DNA of 64,000 bases. It comes from JACMLD01 sp039919885 (GTDB taxonomy: Bacteria > Bacteroidota > Bacteroidia > Chitinophagales > Chitinophagaceae). The stretch is taken from contig JBDSEV010000029.1 of assembly GCA_039919885.1 (NCBI GenBank), forward strand, positions 1-64,000, in the 5' to 3' direction. Within the stretch, counting starts at the first letter, position 1. Each line of letters begins with the position of its first letter. This document shows, piece after piece, positions 25,743-33,837 of the stretch. The translations under genes were made by a program, and so were the position numbers. Below the pieces are notes generated by a model that worked only from the letters and a program-made list of their open reading frames with translations, ran no database searches and was not told the DNA's origin.

Positions 25743-27875
25743 CTAATTCAATTCTATTTTTATTGATTGATTTTTATTCACCGCAGCACCGGGGTTCAGA
25801 CTTTGTGCTGTTACCCTGCCCCTGCCTTTTGAAACTACTTTCATATTCATGCTTTCCAGCAGGTACAAGGCATCTTTCAATCCCAGGCCCTTTACATTGG
25901 GTACTGTATTTTTTGCCGTTACCCGGGTATTTACTACTGCCCTGCCATCGTTGCCATACATACTGCTCCAGGGCTGGCTACCCGCAGAATCCACGTACCC
26001 AATGGCAAGTGTATTCAATACATGTTTTACGTCAGTTGTGGCACCTGCATAATAAAAACCTGTACTGTCCTTTTTCAATCCGCCGGATAAAACCACCGGG
26101 TTGGTATTTTTAAGGGCGTAGAGTTTGTCGGCTATTTCTCTGAATACCGGCCCTGCTACCTGGCCACCCATGTGTTTTTCCGGATGTGCTTTTGTTTTGA
26201 TAACCACGATACAGCTGTATTGTGGTTTTTCGAAAGGGAAATAACCAACAAAAGAAGCTTGGTAAACCCCATCGTCATAACCGACACCCTTACCCGCTAC
26301 ATGGGCAGTACCTGTTTTTCCACCCGCGTTGTACAGGGCATCTTTAAACACTGGTCTGCCCGTACCTTCCTTTGTAACTGCCAGCATGCATTCCTGTGCC
26401 GCAACAATTACTTTTTCATCTGCAATTTTCTCTTCCAGCACTTCCGTTTCAAAGTTTTTTACTACCAGCCCGTTGTCTTCTATGCGGTTCACCAAGTAGG
26501 GCTTTACCATTTTGCCATTGTTTGCAATGGCGTTATACAGCATCAGCGTCTGCAGGGGCGTTACTTCTATTGCGTAGCCAAAACTCATGGTTACCATGGC
26601 GTGCAAGCCTTCCTTGTTTCTTTTTATTTTCGGCAACACGGGGCGTTCCTCGCCTATTAAATCAATCCCGGTACGGGTATCAAAATGATATTTATGCAGG
26701 TAGCTTAAAAACTTATCCGGCTGGGCAGCAAACGTGTTGTAGGCGATCCTGCTCATTCCCACATTGGAACTGTGTGCGAAACATTCTTTTATTGTTTCTA
26801 CCGATTTTGGCTGCCGTTCTGCATCGGTTACCGTTCTTACGCCCACATAATCACTACCGGTGGAGCCTACCTGAATCGGATCGCTTATACTTGCCTTTCC
26901 CTCGCTCAGAACAGACAACAGGGTTGCCAGCTTCATGGTAGAACCTGGTTCTGTTGCACGCAGGGCATAATTGTAATCTTCCCAGTAATCGCCGTTCGGC
27001 CGCCGGCCCAGGTTGGCCATTGCTTTAATTTTGCCGGTGCTTGTTTCCATCACTATGCAGGTACCGTGGTCCGCATCATTTTCAATCATCATTTTCATCA
27101 GCGCGCTTTCGGTAATATCCTGGGTGTTTACATCAATGGTAGTAATGATATCTTTTCCATTTTGAGGTTCAATCTCTGAGCCTTCCACTGGTATAAATGC
27201 ACCCCCGCTGATAAACCTTACCAGCCTCTGTCCTTTATCGCCTTTTAAAAGCGTATCATACGTTCGTTCAAGCCCTACATTCTGGTTAACCAATTTTCCT
27301 CCTCCGTTGATATAGTCACGCGATAAACCAATGGTACGGTTGGCCAGGAGGCCAAACGGATTAAGCCGTTTGTTTTTTACTTCGGCAATAAACCCGCTTT
27401 TGTTTCTGCCCTGGTTAACCAATGGAAAGCTGCGGAGTGTTTTGTATTGTTCAAACGACAAATTCTTGCGCAATTCATAGTAGCGATCTTTCTTGCGGTA
27501 ACCGGCCTGCAGTTCTTTTTTGTAGGCACTTGCTTTTTTATCAGCAAAAAAAACAGCCAGCGCAGTACTTAACGAATCCACATAGGTTTTAAACCGCAAC
27601 CCGTTTTTCTCCCGTAACCCGTCTGCGCCAAAGTCGATATAGATGTCGAAATAGGGCACTGATGTACTCAGCATGTCACCGTTCTCGCTAAAAATGGTTC
27701 CGCGCTCCGCCTGCATCGGCATCAGGCGGGTGTGCAGACTATCACTTTTGCTACGCCAGTAATTTCCCTGGAACTGCTGGATATATATCGCCCTTCCAAA
27801 TATGCATATGCTCAGCAGTACAATGCCGATAAAGCCAAGGTAGACCCTCCATAATATGTCGTTCTTAATTTCCAA
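25743..27875 (-). CDS. ftsI: Septal peptidoglycan transpeptidase FtsI (PBP3) with PASTA domain
   Basis: Class B penicillin-binding protein that cross-links septal peptidoglycan. The 710-residue protein has an N-terminal membrane anchor (LGFIGIVLLSICIFGRAIYI), a dimerisation domain (ERGTIFSENGDMLSTS) and the transpeptidase domain with EPGSTMKLA (SxxK, active-site Ser), AHSSNVGMSRI (SxN) and GGKTGTAHVAG (KTG). The C-terminal 60 residues form a PASTA domain (VPNVKGLGLKDALYLLESMN), a feature best known from Gram-positive PBPs but usual in Bacteroidota FtsI. Its partner FtsW is encoded six genes downstream. Confidence 0.97.
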   Translation of the reverse strand: MEIKNDILWRVYLGFIGIVLLSICIFGRAIYIQQFQGNYWRSKSDSLHTRLMPMQAERGTIFSENGDMLSTSVPYFDIYIDFGADGLREKNGLRFKTYVDSLSTALAVFFADKKASAYKKELQAGYRKKDRYYELRKNLSFEQYKTLRSFPLVNQGRNKSGFIAEVKNKRLNPFGLLANRTIGLSRDYINGGGKLVNQNVGLERTYDTLLKGDKGQRLVRFISGGAFIPVEGSEIEPQNGKDIITTIDVNTQDITESALMKMMIENDADHGTCIVMETSTGKIKAMANLGRRPNGDYWEDYNYALRATEPGSTMKLATLLSVLSEGKASISDPIQVGSTGSDYVGVRTVTDAERQPKSVETIKECFAHSSNVGMSRIAYNTFAAQPDKFLSYLHKYHFDTRTGIDLIGEERPVLPKIKRNKEGLHAMVTMSFGYAIEVTPLQTLMLYNAIANNGKMVKPYLVNRIEDNGLVVKNFETEVLEEKIADEKVIVAAQECMLAVTKEGTGRPVFKDALYNAGGKTGTAHVAGKGVGYDDGVYQASFVGYFPFEKPQYSCIVVIKTKAHPEKHMGGQVAGPVFREIADKLYALKNTNPVVLSGGLKKDSTGFYYAGATTDVKHVLNTLAIGYVDSAGSQPWSSMYGNDGRAVVNTRVTAKNTVPNVKGLGLKDALYLLESMNMKVVSKGRGRVTAQSLNPGAAVNKNQSIKIELN

Positions 27876-27920
27876 TATATTTAGCTACTGGTTATTTACT
27901 GTTAGGCATTATCAAAGTGT

Positions 27921-27948
27921 AATGTTTAGCGCTTAATCTTTAACGCTT
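27921..27948 (-). repeat. 14-base tandem duplication at the ftsL stop codon
   Basis: On the minus strand AAGCGTTAAAGATT and AAGCGCTAAACATT lie back to back (12 of 14 bases identical), starting with the last two bases of the ftsL TAA stop. This makes a fourth spacer in the cluster where a short repeat begins as TAAG at a stop codon. Confidence 0.65.
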
Positions 27949-28267
27949 ATTTCTTTACACTATCCTTTAATATCATCGGAGGCTGTACCAATTCTTTTAA
28001 GTTTAATGGTGCCACGGCCTTCACCAATTCACTTTGTTTGCTGCGGAACATTACTTCACTTTTCAATGATTTATATTCGTACTGCAGTTCTTTTAGTTCT
28101 TTGCTTGTTCTGTTGATGTCCTTTACCGTATTGTCAGAATAATGCCCGTTGTAGATGTACAATACCGCCAGCGCGCTGAGAAAAAGGAAGTAAGGAATAT
28201 TTTTTACTATCCATTGATACCTGAGCAACCGCTTCCAGTCCCGTTTTGCTTCTTTCTGCTGGCTCAT
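27947..28267 (-). CDS. ftsL: FtsL-like septum protein
   Basis: A 106-residue bitopic protein in the ftsL position between rsmH and ftsI. It has a basic cytoplasmic tail (KRDWKRLLRYQWIVKN), one membrane helix (IPYFLFLSALAVLYIYNG, about residues 26-43) and a periplasmic coiled-coil-like stretch (DINRTSKELKELQYEYKSLK), which is the FtsL/FtsB architecture. Sequence similarity in FtsL is weak, so topology and synteny carry the call. It would bridge FtsQ with the FtsW-FtsI pair. Upstream lies the 17-base repeat array. Confidence 0.85.
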   Translation of the reverse strand: MSQQKEAKRDWKRLLRYQWIVKNIPYFLFLSALAVLYIYNGHYSDNTVKDINRTSKELKELQYEYKSLKSEVMFRSKQSELVKAVAPLNLKELVQPPMILKDSVKK

Positions 28268-28313
28268 TTTAGTGTGCTTATTTAATATTTACTATTGTGA
28301 CCTGCGGCAGCTG

Positions 28314-28478
28314 TCACATTTCCACATTTCCACATTCTCTTCGCATTTTCACATTCATCACATTTGCACATTCATCACATTTGCACATTCTTCACATTTC
28401 CACATTCTTCACATTTGCCCATTCATCACATTTGCACATTCTTCACATTTCCACATTCTCTTCCATTTCCACATTTTC
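28314..28478 (-). repeat. 17-base tandem repeat array in the rsmH-ftsL spacer
   Basis: Six uninterrupted units of 17 bases occupy 28359-28460 (plus-strand consensus CACATTTGCACATTCWT, G/C variation at position 8), flanked by diverged units from 28314 and up to 28478. On the transcribed strand the array starts immediately after the rsmH stop (TAA, then GAAAATGTGG). Units are contiguous without spacers, so this is not CRISPR. The frames through it give runs of His, Ile, Cys, Thr and Phe and are not genes. Confidence 0.9.
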
Positions 28479-29420
28479 TTATATTTTCTCTGCCACCCGC
28501 AACTTCGCGCTCCTCGATCGCGGGTTGCGTTTTGTTTCTGCGGGTTCAGCTGTGATGGGCTTTTTTGTAATTATTCTTAATTCACTGGCCGATTCAACAT
28601 TTTCAAAAGGATGTGTTACTTCCTCAGCGAAAGTGCCCTTTCGAAAAAAATTTTTTACTAACCTGTCTTCCAGTGAATGAAATGTAATAATTGCCACGCG
28701 GCCACCTGGCTTAAGCAGTTGAGGTATTTGTTCAAGTAGTTCGCGCAGCACACCCAATTCATTGTTTACTTCAATACGAAGTGCCTGGAAGACCTGTGCG
28801 AAATACTTATTGGGATTTCCTTTAACTACTGTGTGCAATGCCGCTTTGAAATTGCTAATGGTTTTTAATGAAGCGGAAGAACGAACTGCGACAATGGTGC
28901 GGGCCAGCGTTTTGGCATTGGTCACCTCACCGTACTGCTCAAATAAGGTATGCAGTTGTTGTTCGGTGTAGGTATTGACTACTTCAAACGCGGTGACTGC
29001 CTGGCGCCGGTCCATGCGCATATCAAGTGCAGCATCAAAGCGGGTAGAGAAGCCACGTTCAGGTTCGTCAAACTGGTGACTGCTTACGCCCAGGTCGGCC
29101 ATGATACCATCTACCATCGTCGTTTTATGCAGGCGCAGGAAGCGCTGCAGGTGACGAAAATTGTTTGGCACAAAGACCACCCGATCATCAGCCGGTACAT
29201 TTTTAGCCGCATCTGCGTCCTGGTCGAATACAAAAAGTTTGCCTTCCGCATTGAGTTGCTTCAGCAATTCCTTTGCATGACCACCACCACCGAAAGTACA
29301 ATCCACATATATGCCGCCGGGCTTCACCGCCAAACCATCCAATGTCTGGCGCAGCAACACCGGCACATGATATTCACCTGAAGAACTATTCGTGCTGTTT
29401 ATGCTTTCGTTGTTTTCCAT
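28479..29420 (-). CDS. rsmH: 16S rRNA (cytosine-1402-N4)-methyltransferase
   Basis: Methylates N4 of C1402 in 16S rRNA; conserved second gene of the dcw cluster (formerly mraW). The 313-residue protein has YHVPVLLRQTLDGL near residue 17, the SAM loop YVDCTFGGGGHAKELL, MADLGVSSHQFDEPERGFS and the C-terminal IITFHSLEDRLVKNFFR. The insertion domain with RTIVAVRSSASLK is present. It starts 10 bases after mraZ and is followed by the repeat array. Confidence 0.98.
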   Translation of the reverse strand: MENNESINSTNSSSGEYHVPVLLRQTLDGLAVKPGGIYVDCTFGGGGHAKELLKQLNAEGKLFVFDQDADAAKNVPADDRVVFVPNNFRHLQRFLRLHKTTMVDGIMADLGVSSHQFDEPERGFSTRFDAALDMRMDRRQAVTAFEVVNTYTEQQLHTLFEQYGEVTNAKTLARTIVAVRSSASLKTISNFKAALHTVVKGNPNKYFAQVFQALRIEVNNELGVLRELLEQIPQLLKPGGRVAIITFHSLEDRLVKNFFRKGTFAEEVTHPFENVESASELRIITKKPITAEPAETKRNPRSRSAKLRVAEKI

Positions 29421-29430
29421 AAACCATGCA

Positions 29431-29886
29431 CTAATCGTTTTTCTTCGTCATTACCTTTTTGTACAAAGCGCTGTAAGCTGCAGGAGTTAAAGAATCAAAG
29501 AACTGGTGGTACTTACTTTTATCCCAGATTTCTATTCGTTTTTTTGAACTTGACAAAACAATGTCTTTTGTCAGGCCCGCATAGTCTTTTAAATTTGCGG
29601 GTAATAAAAGGCGGTTTGCCGAATCTAATTCTGCCGTGGCAACGCCATAATTGAAATATTTTTTTAACTTACGGTTGTCGTCATCGTGGTCGGGTAAATC
29701 TTCAATTTCTGAAGAAACTACCCCCCAGTTTTCAAGGGGATAGAGGTGCAAACAATCATCAAATCCCCGGTTGATTACAAAATTGGTTGCAGCCCCCTCC
29801 GGCAACTGCACAAGCAGTTTAGCGGGGAGCAGGAAGCGACCTTTGGCGTCCAGCGTAACTTCGTATTCGCCGAGAAAATGAATCAT
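29431..29886 (-). CDS. mraZ: Transcriptional regulator MraZ
   Basis: A 151-residue DNA-binding protein of the SpoVT/AbrB-like fold, first gene and regulator of the dcw cluster. Two AbrB-like halves are visible: LDAKGRFLLPAKLLVQLP near residues 11-28 and LDSANRLLLPANLKDYAGL near 91-109, each with the DxxGR/DxxNR loop. In E. coli and Mycoplasma MraZ forms ring-like oligomers that bind direct repeats in its own promoter. A matching four-unit repeat lies 25-61 bases upstream of the start codon here, consistent with autoregulation. Confidence 0.97.
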   Translation of the reverse strand: MIHFLGEYEVTLDAKGRFLLPAKLLVQLPEGAATNFVINRGFDDCLHLYPLENWGVVSSEIEDLPDHDDDNRKLKKYFNYGVATAELDSANRLLLPANLKDYAGLTKDIVLSSSKKRIEIWDKSKYHQFFDSLTPAAYSALYKKVMTKKND

Positions 29887-29910
29887 TTAGGAAAATTTGA
29901 ACCGATTTTG

Positions 29911-29947
29911 ACATTTATTGACACAAAATAACACTTTTTCACACTTA
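29911..29947 (-). promoter_or_regulatory. Candidate MraZ operator: four 10-base-spaced repeats
   Basis: On the minus strand TAAGTGT-N3-AAAGTGT-N3-TTTGTGT-N3-TAAATGT lie in perfect 10-base register (plus-strand blocks 29911, 29921, 29931 and 29941). The published Mycoplasma MraZ site is repeats of AAAGTG[T/G] with 3-base spacers, and the E. coli site also has a 10-base period. The block lies just upstream of mraZ. A TTATTTTG sequence inside it resembles a -7 element, so binding could block the promoter. Confidence 0.7.
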
Positions 29948-30344
29948 GGGGCTTGTTTCGGAGAAATTTAATTTGTCCACAGCCTGATTTTGAGCGAGAT
30001 ATGAGGCCTATAAAGGGTTTGGGCCTACAAAGCCTCAAAAAAAGCGTCAGTGGATGTTAATTGACTGTGCATTACGGTGGATAACATGTGCAGATAATCA
30101 AAATAATGTGCATTCCCATCGTAAAACATCATATAAAGGGCACAGGCTGCTGTCTTTCATCCACCGCACATCTACGCGCATCCCCGATAAAGGGCGCAAA
30201 GGTTTCCGGCTCACTGCCACCAGAAAGAGCATGCTGGTACCGGGTTAAAAAGCGGCGGCCCCGGTGCCACCTGCCTATTGCCTGCCCTTGCCGAGCCACT
30301 CATTTGTATTTGAAACAAGTAATTACACCAGGGCTGCTTCAAAG
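29948..30344. other. Intergenic region between mraZ and queA
   Basis: No gene is seen in these 397 bases. It contains an inverted repeat TGAGGC (30002-30007) / GCCTCA (30032-30037) with a 24-base interval and a GC-rich imperfect stem around 30236-30272. Neither is followed by a T-run. Promoters of the divergent genes flank it. Confidence 0.5.
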
Positions 30345-30378
30345 TTGCTGGTTCAATACCTCAGAATAATTAGTTTTG
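30345..30378 (+). promoter_or_regulatory. Bacteroidota-type promoter for queA
   Basis: TTG (30345-30347), 23 bases, TAGTTTTG (30371-30378). The -7 element is an exact match; the spacer is at the upper end of the accepted range. The queA ATG is 31 bases downstream. Confidence 0.5.
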
Positions 30379-30409
30379 ACGGTGGTTAACTTGCTACGAA
30401 TTACCAGAC

Positions 30410-31645
30410 ATGGACATACGCTCAATTTCAATTAACGATTATACCTATACGTTACCCGACGAAAAAATAGCACACCATCCGCTGCAGGAAAGGGATGCAT
30501 CCAAACTACTTGTATACCATGACGGAAAGATTGATTCGGCTGTTTACCGGCACATTCACCAATGGCTGCCGGCAGACAGCTTGCTCGTTTTTAACAATAC
30601 CCGTGTAATAGAAGCAAGACTACTGTTTCAGAAACCCAGCGGTGGTACTATTGAAATATTTTGCCTGGAACCGGCCGACACCTATGCAGACATCACCACT
30701 GGTATGTTGCAGCAGGAAAAAGTAAGGTGGAAGTGCCTGATTGGTGGTGCCAGTAAATGGAAACCAGGCCAGGTCTTACATAAAAAAATATGGTACAACA
30801 ACGAAAATATTGAGCTGGAAGCCAGGTACCTGGAAAAGCACCACGATCATTTTGTAGTTGAACTGCAATGGGCGCCAGCAGCTTTGTCTTTTGCGGACGT
30901 ATTGCATGCGGCTGGTGTGATTCCTTTGCCACCCTATATAAAACGCCCTGCGGAAATTGCCGACAAAGTGCGCTACCAAACAGTATATGCATTGCAGGAT
31001 GGGTCGGTAGCCGCGCCCACGGCCGGCCTTCATTTTACACAGGCGATATTTGAGCAACTGCAACAAAAAAATATTCATCGTTCTTTTGTAACGCTGCATG
31101 TGGGTGCCGGTACTTTTAAACCAGTAAAAAGCCCTACCATGCAGGGACACGAAATGCATGCTGAATTTATGGATGTGCCGGCAGCTACCATTACGGAGTT
31201 GTTGCAGTTTACCGGCAATACCATTGCTGTTGGCACCACCTCGGCCAGAACATTGGAAAGCCTGTACTGGATGGGTGTAAAAACCATCCTTAACCCTTCC
31301 ATCGGGGAAGCGCACCTACCGATTACCCAATGGGAAGTTTATGAAGAATTGCAACCGGGCAACTATTCAGTAACAGCAGCGCTGGAAAGTTTACTGCACT
31401 GGATGAACAAAAATAACCTGCCACGGCTTTTTAGCAAAACCCAGTTATTGATTGCACCTGGCTACACATGTAGAGTTATTAAGGGATTGATTACTAATTT
31501 TCACCAGCCACAATCTACCCTGCTATTGCTGGTGGCTGCATTGACAGGCGATAACTGGAAAAAGATATACGCGTACGCGTTAGAAAATGATTTCCGATTT
31601 TTAAGCTATGGAGACGGCTGCCTTATTTTAATGGAGCAAGAATAA
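30410..31645 (+). CDS. queA: S-adenosylmethionine:tRNA ribosyltransferase-isomerase
   Basis: Transfers the ribosyl part of SAM to preQ1 at the wobble position of tRNA, forming epoxyqueuosine. The 411-residue protein has DYTYTLPDEKIAHHPLQERD near the N-terminus, FNNTRVIEARL, PPYIKRPAEIADKVRYQTVY and APTAGLHFT, GAGTFKPVKS and LITNFHQPQSTLLLLVAA in order. It is about 60 residues longer than E. coli QueA (356), mainly in the beta-barrel domain around residues 95-150, and the catalytic core motifs are intact. It is convergent with a sensor kinase gene, with only four bases between the stop codons. Confidence 0.96.
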   Translation: MDIRSISINDYTYTLPDEKIAHHPLQERDASKLLVYHDGKIDSAVYRHIHQWLPADSLLVFNNTRVIEARLLFQKPSGGTIEIFCLEPADTYADITTGMLQQEKVRWKCLIGGASKWKPGQVLHKKIWYNNENIELEARYLEKHHDHFVVELQWAPAALSFADVLHAAGVIPLPPYIKRPAEIADKVRYQTVYALQDGSVAAPTAGLHFTQAIFEQLQQKNIHRSFVTLHVGAGTFKPVKSPTMQGHEMHAEFMDVPAATITELLQFTGNTIAVGTTSARTLESLYWMGVKTILNPSIGEAHLPITQWEVYEELQPGNYSVTAALESLLHWMNKNNLPRLFSKTQLLIAPGYTCRVIKGLITNFHQPQSTLLLLVAALTGDNWKKIYAYALENDFRFLSYGDGCLILMEQE

Positions 31646-31649
31646 AGTT

Positions 31650-32990
31650 TCAGGTATGCATTAGTGGCATATCAATAATAAATGTAGTACCGCGCCCGGT
31701 AGCGCTTTCCACTTTAATTTTTCCACCATGCGCATCTATCATGGTTTTTACATAACTCAGTCCAAGCCCAAACCCCTTTACGTTGTGCACGTTTCCGGTA
31801 TGGGCACGATAAAATTTTTCAAATATTCTTTTCTGGGTTTCCTTATTCATGCCAATACCATTGTCTTCAATGCGCACCTGTATCAATTTGCCGGTATTGG
31901 TGGTGGACACTTTTATAACCAGGTTGTCTTTTGAATATTTTACAGCATTGTCTACAAGGTTGGAGATAAGATTGGTAAAATGCACGTCGTCTCCTTCTAC
32001 CAGATCTGCCGTAGCGTTGAGCTGTAATACCGTTTTTGCTTTGCGGTCTTCCAGTTGCAGGCGAAAATTATCCAGGACATTGTGTATTACTTCATGTACG
32101 TGAATGGGCACCTTGTTAAGCTGTATTTCCTGTCGCTCCATCAATGATGCCTGCAAGATGGTCTCCACCTGCTTGTTCATTCTTTTATTTTCTTCTTTTA
32201 TAATGCCGCTGAAATAGCCCATTTTTTCCCTGTCCTGCAAAACTTTTTCATTGCGCATGGCGTCCACCGCAAGTGAAATGGTAGCCAGCGGGGTTTTAAA
32301 CTCATGCGTCATATTATTGATAAAATCATTCTTTATCTCGCTTGTTTTTTTCTGTTTGAACAGCGCACTTACGGTAACATAAAAAGCAGAGCAGATGATG
32401 AGCGTAAAAAGAATAGCACCGATCATCAGCCAGCGCAACTGGCGGAATATATTGTTCTTTACATCAGGCACCACCAATATCATCAGTTCCTCGGGCATCA
32501 GTGATTCATAGTCGCTGCCACTCGGTACCTGGAGGGCATAAATAAATTTCTTATTGTTGACCGTATCTTCTATTGCCTTTAACAGGTTGCCTGATTTCAA
32601 TTCATACGGGTTAAGCCCAACCGTGGACGAAATACCGAATTCAAACTGCACATCTTTAATACCGTTTATGTCAAATGCTTTTTTTAATTTTTCCCCAATT
32701 TCAAAAGGGGTGTAGTTGCGGGCGATGGTAGAGGGCTTCAGCAATTCTGCCGTCAGTTGATCGCTGGGCATCATAAATCCCGGCCTGAATTTTGGATTTT
32801 TAAGGCTTGGCAAAGTTCCTTTTTGTTCCATTAATTCCGTTCCAACCAGTTCCATCGACCGGATTACTTTTTCGCTCAATTGCTCTTCTTTAATGACGAG
32901 CATGTTTTTTATCCAGGACATCTGGATAACAATGATGCCCAGGAGCGAAGCGGTGATCAGTAAAATGATAACTGGTAGAATTCTCTTCAT
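31650..32990 (-). CDS. Sensor histidine kinase without adjacent regulator
   Basis: A 446-residue membrane kinase: helix 1 (VIILLITASLLGIIVIQMSW), a periplasmic sensor of about 190 residues, helix 2 (LMIGAILFTLIICSAFYVTV), then HisKA with the phosphoacceptor in NNMTHEFKTPLATISLAVDA and a complete HATPase domain (N-box NLISNLVDNAVKYSKDN, G1 VRIEDNGIGMN, G2 KGFGLGLSYVKTMI). The frame runs back to 33152, but those 54 residues overlap the divergent yqgE start and look non-native; ATG 32990 (MKRILPVIILL) is chosen. No response regulator flanks it. It strongly resembles the kinase at 46273, so it may be a paralogue feeding a distant or shared regulator. Confidence 0.92.
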   Translation of the reverse strand: MKRILPVIILLITASLLGIIVIQMSWIKNMLVIKEEQLSEKVIRSMELVGTELMEQKGTLPSLKNPKFRPGFMMPSDQLTAELLKPSTIARNYTPFEIGEKLKKAFDINGIKDVQFEFGISSTVGLNPYELKSGNLLKAIEDTVNNKKFIYALQVPSGSDYESLMPEELMILVVPDVKNNIFRQLRWLMIGAILFTLIICSAFYVTVSALFKQKKTSEIKNDFINNMTHEFKTPLATISLAVDAMRNEKVLQDREKMGYFSGIIKEENKRMNKQVETILQASLMERQEIQLNKVPIHVHEVIHNVLDNFRLQLEDRKAKTVLQLNATADLVEGDDVHFTNLISNLVDNAVKYSKDNLVIKVSTTNTGKLIQVRIEDNGIGMNKETQKRIFEKFYRAHTGNVHNVKGFGLGLSYVKTMIDAHGGKIKVESATGRGTTFIIDMPLMHT

Positions 32991-32995
32991 TGTTA

Positions 32996-33003
32996 CAAAA
33001 ATA
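32996..33003 (-). promoter_or_regulatory. -7 element directly before the sensor kinase start
   Basis: TATTTTTG on the minus strand is an exact Bacteroidota -7 element and ends 5 bases before the ATG, so a transcript from it would have almost no leader. No clear TTG is seen 17-23 bases upstream, so this is tentative. Confidence 0.35.
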
Positions 33004-33136
33004 GTGGAGCTGAACCGCTTTTGTGGAAAACTATCTACGGGACCCTTGTTTTTAACTAAGGTTTTGCAGAGACCCGTTAGCTGAACTGCCCCAATAAAGA
33101 TTTTTATTTGGCAATTTAATAAGTAATTTAGAATTA

Positions 33137-33688
33137 ATGATACAGCCGGCACCAGGCATATTATTGATAGCAGATCCTTTTCTTAAAGATCCGAATTTTA
33201 TGCGGACCGTTGTCTTTCTGTGTGAACACCAGGAAGAGGGTACTTTCGGTTTTGTGTTAAACCGCGTGTATGAATATACCCTGAATGAATTGGTGAACAG
33301 TGCGGATGATCTTACCGTTCCTGTTTACTATGGCGGTCCGGTACAAATGGATACCATTCATTTCCTCCATCAATATCCTGAGCAGATTCCGGGCGGCACT
33401 GAAATAGTAAAAGGAATTTACTGGGGAGGAGATTTTGAAACTGCGCTCGGCATGCTGCGGAGCGGCACCGCAGACGCCAATAAAATTCGTTTTTTTATTG
33501 GGTACAGCGGCTGGGGCGAAGGACAGCTGACTGAAGAATTAAAAGAAAAATCCTGGTTGCTTGCACAGGCTACCCGCACCATTGTTTTCCCCAGGGAAAT
33601 TGGTGAAACCTGGAAAGATTCTATTCGCTTACTGGGTGGAGATTACGAGATGCTGATTAATTTCCCTATCGATCCGCAGTTAAATTAA
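33137..33688 (+). CDS. YqgE/AlgH family protein
   Basis: A 183-residue protein of the UPF0301 family: PGILLIADPFLKDPNFMRTV at the N-terminus, HQEEGTFGFVLNR, YYGGPVQMDTIHFLH and FIGYSGWGEGQLTEELKEKS. Members are small cytoplasmic alpha/beta proteins, linked in Pseudomonas to alginate regulation (AlgH) but without an established molecular function. It is divergent from the sensor kinase. It ends before a bidirectional terminator. Confidence 0.93.
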   Translation: MIQPAPGILLIADPFLKDPNFMRTVVFLCEHQEEGTFGFVLNRVYEYTLNELVNSADDLTVPVYYGGPVQMDTIHFLHQYPEQIPGGTEIVKGIYWGGDFETALGMLRSGTADANKIRFFIGYSGWGEGQLTEELKEKSWLLAQATRTIVFPREIGETWKDSIRLLGGDYEMLINFPIDPQLN

Positions 33689-33787
33689 ATCGCAGCCTGC
33701 AGTTCCTTATGTTCCACTCCCTGCGGTGAAAACTGCCAACCAAAACAGGCGAAAACAAATCACTATTCCATCGTTCTTTAAAACAAA

Positions 33788-33822
33788 AAAACCGGTCAGC
33801 ACCAAACGGTACGACCAGTTTT
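33788..33822. terminator. Bidirectional terminator between yqgE and the outer-membrane barrel gene
   Basis: AAAACCGGTC (33788-33797) and GACCAGTTTT (33813-33822) form a 10-base stem with one mismatch and a 15-base loop, with A-rich sequence before and T-rich sequence after. The two genes are convergent, so it can serve both. Confidence 0.65.
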
Positions 33823-33837
33823 CTTATTACTATTAGC

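Noticed and set aside
28314..28478. CRISPR array
   Set aside because: The units are contiguous without unique spacers, are only 17 bases long and no cas gene is near.
28272..28680. Overlapping plus-strand frames of 60-127 residues rich in His, Ile, Phe and Thr
   Set aside because: They are translations of the 17-base repeat array and of the antisense strand of rsmH; composition follows the repeat period, not a protein.
30076..30084. DnaA-box-like GGTGGATAA and a possible origin near mraZ
   Set aside because: A single one-mismatch site without further boxes, an AT-rich unwinding region or dnaA/dnaN neighbours does not support an origin.
32991..33152. N-terminal 54-residue extension of the sensor kinase
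   Set aside because: It overlaps the yqgE start and does not resemble a signal or membrane segment, whereas MKRILPVIILL at 32990 gives a standard kinase N-terminus.
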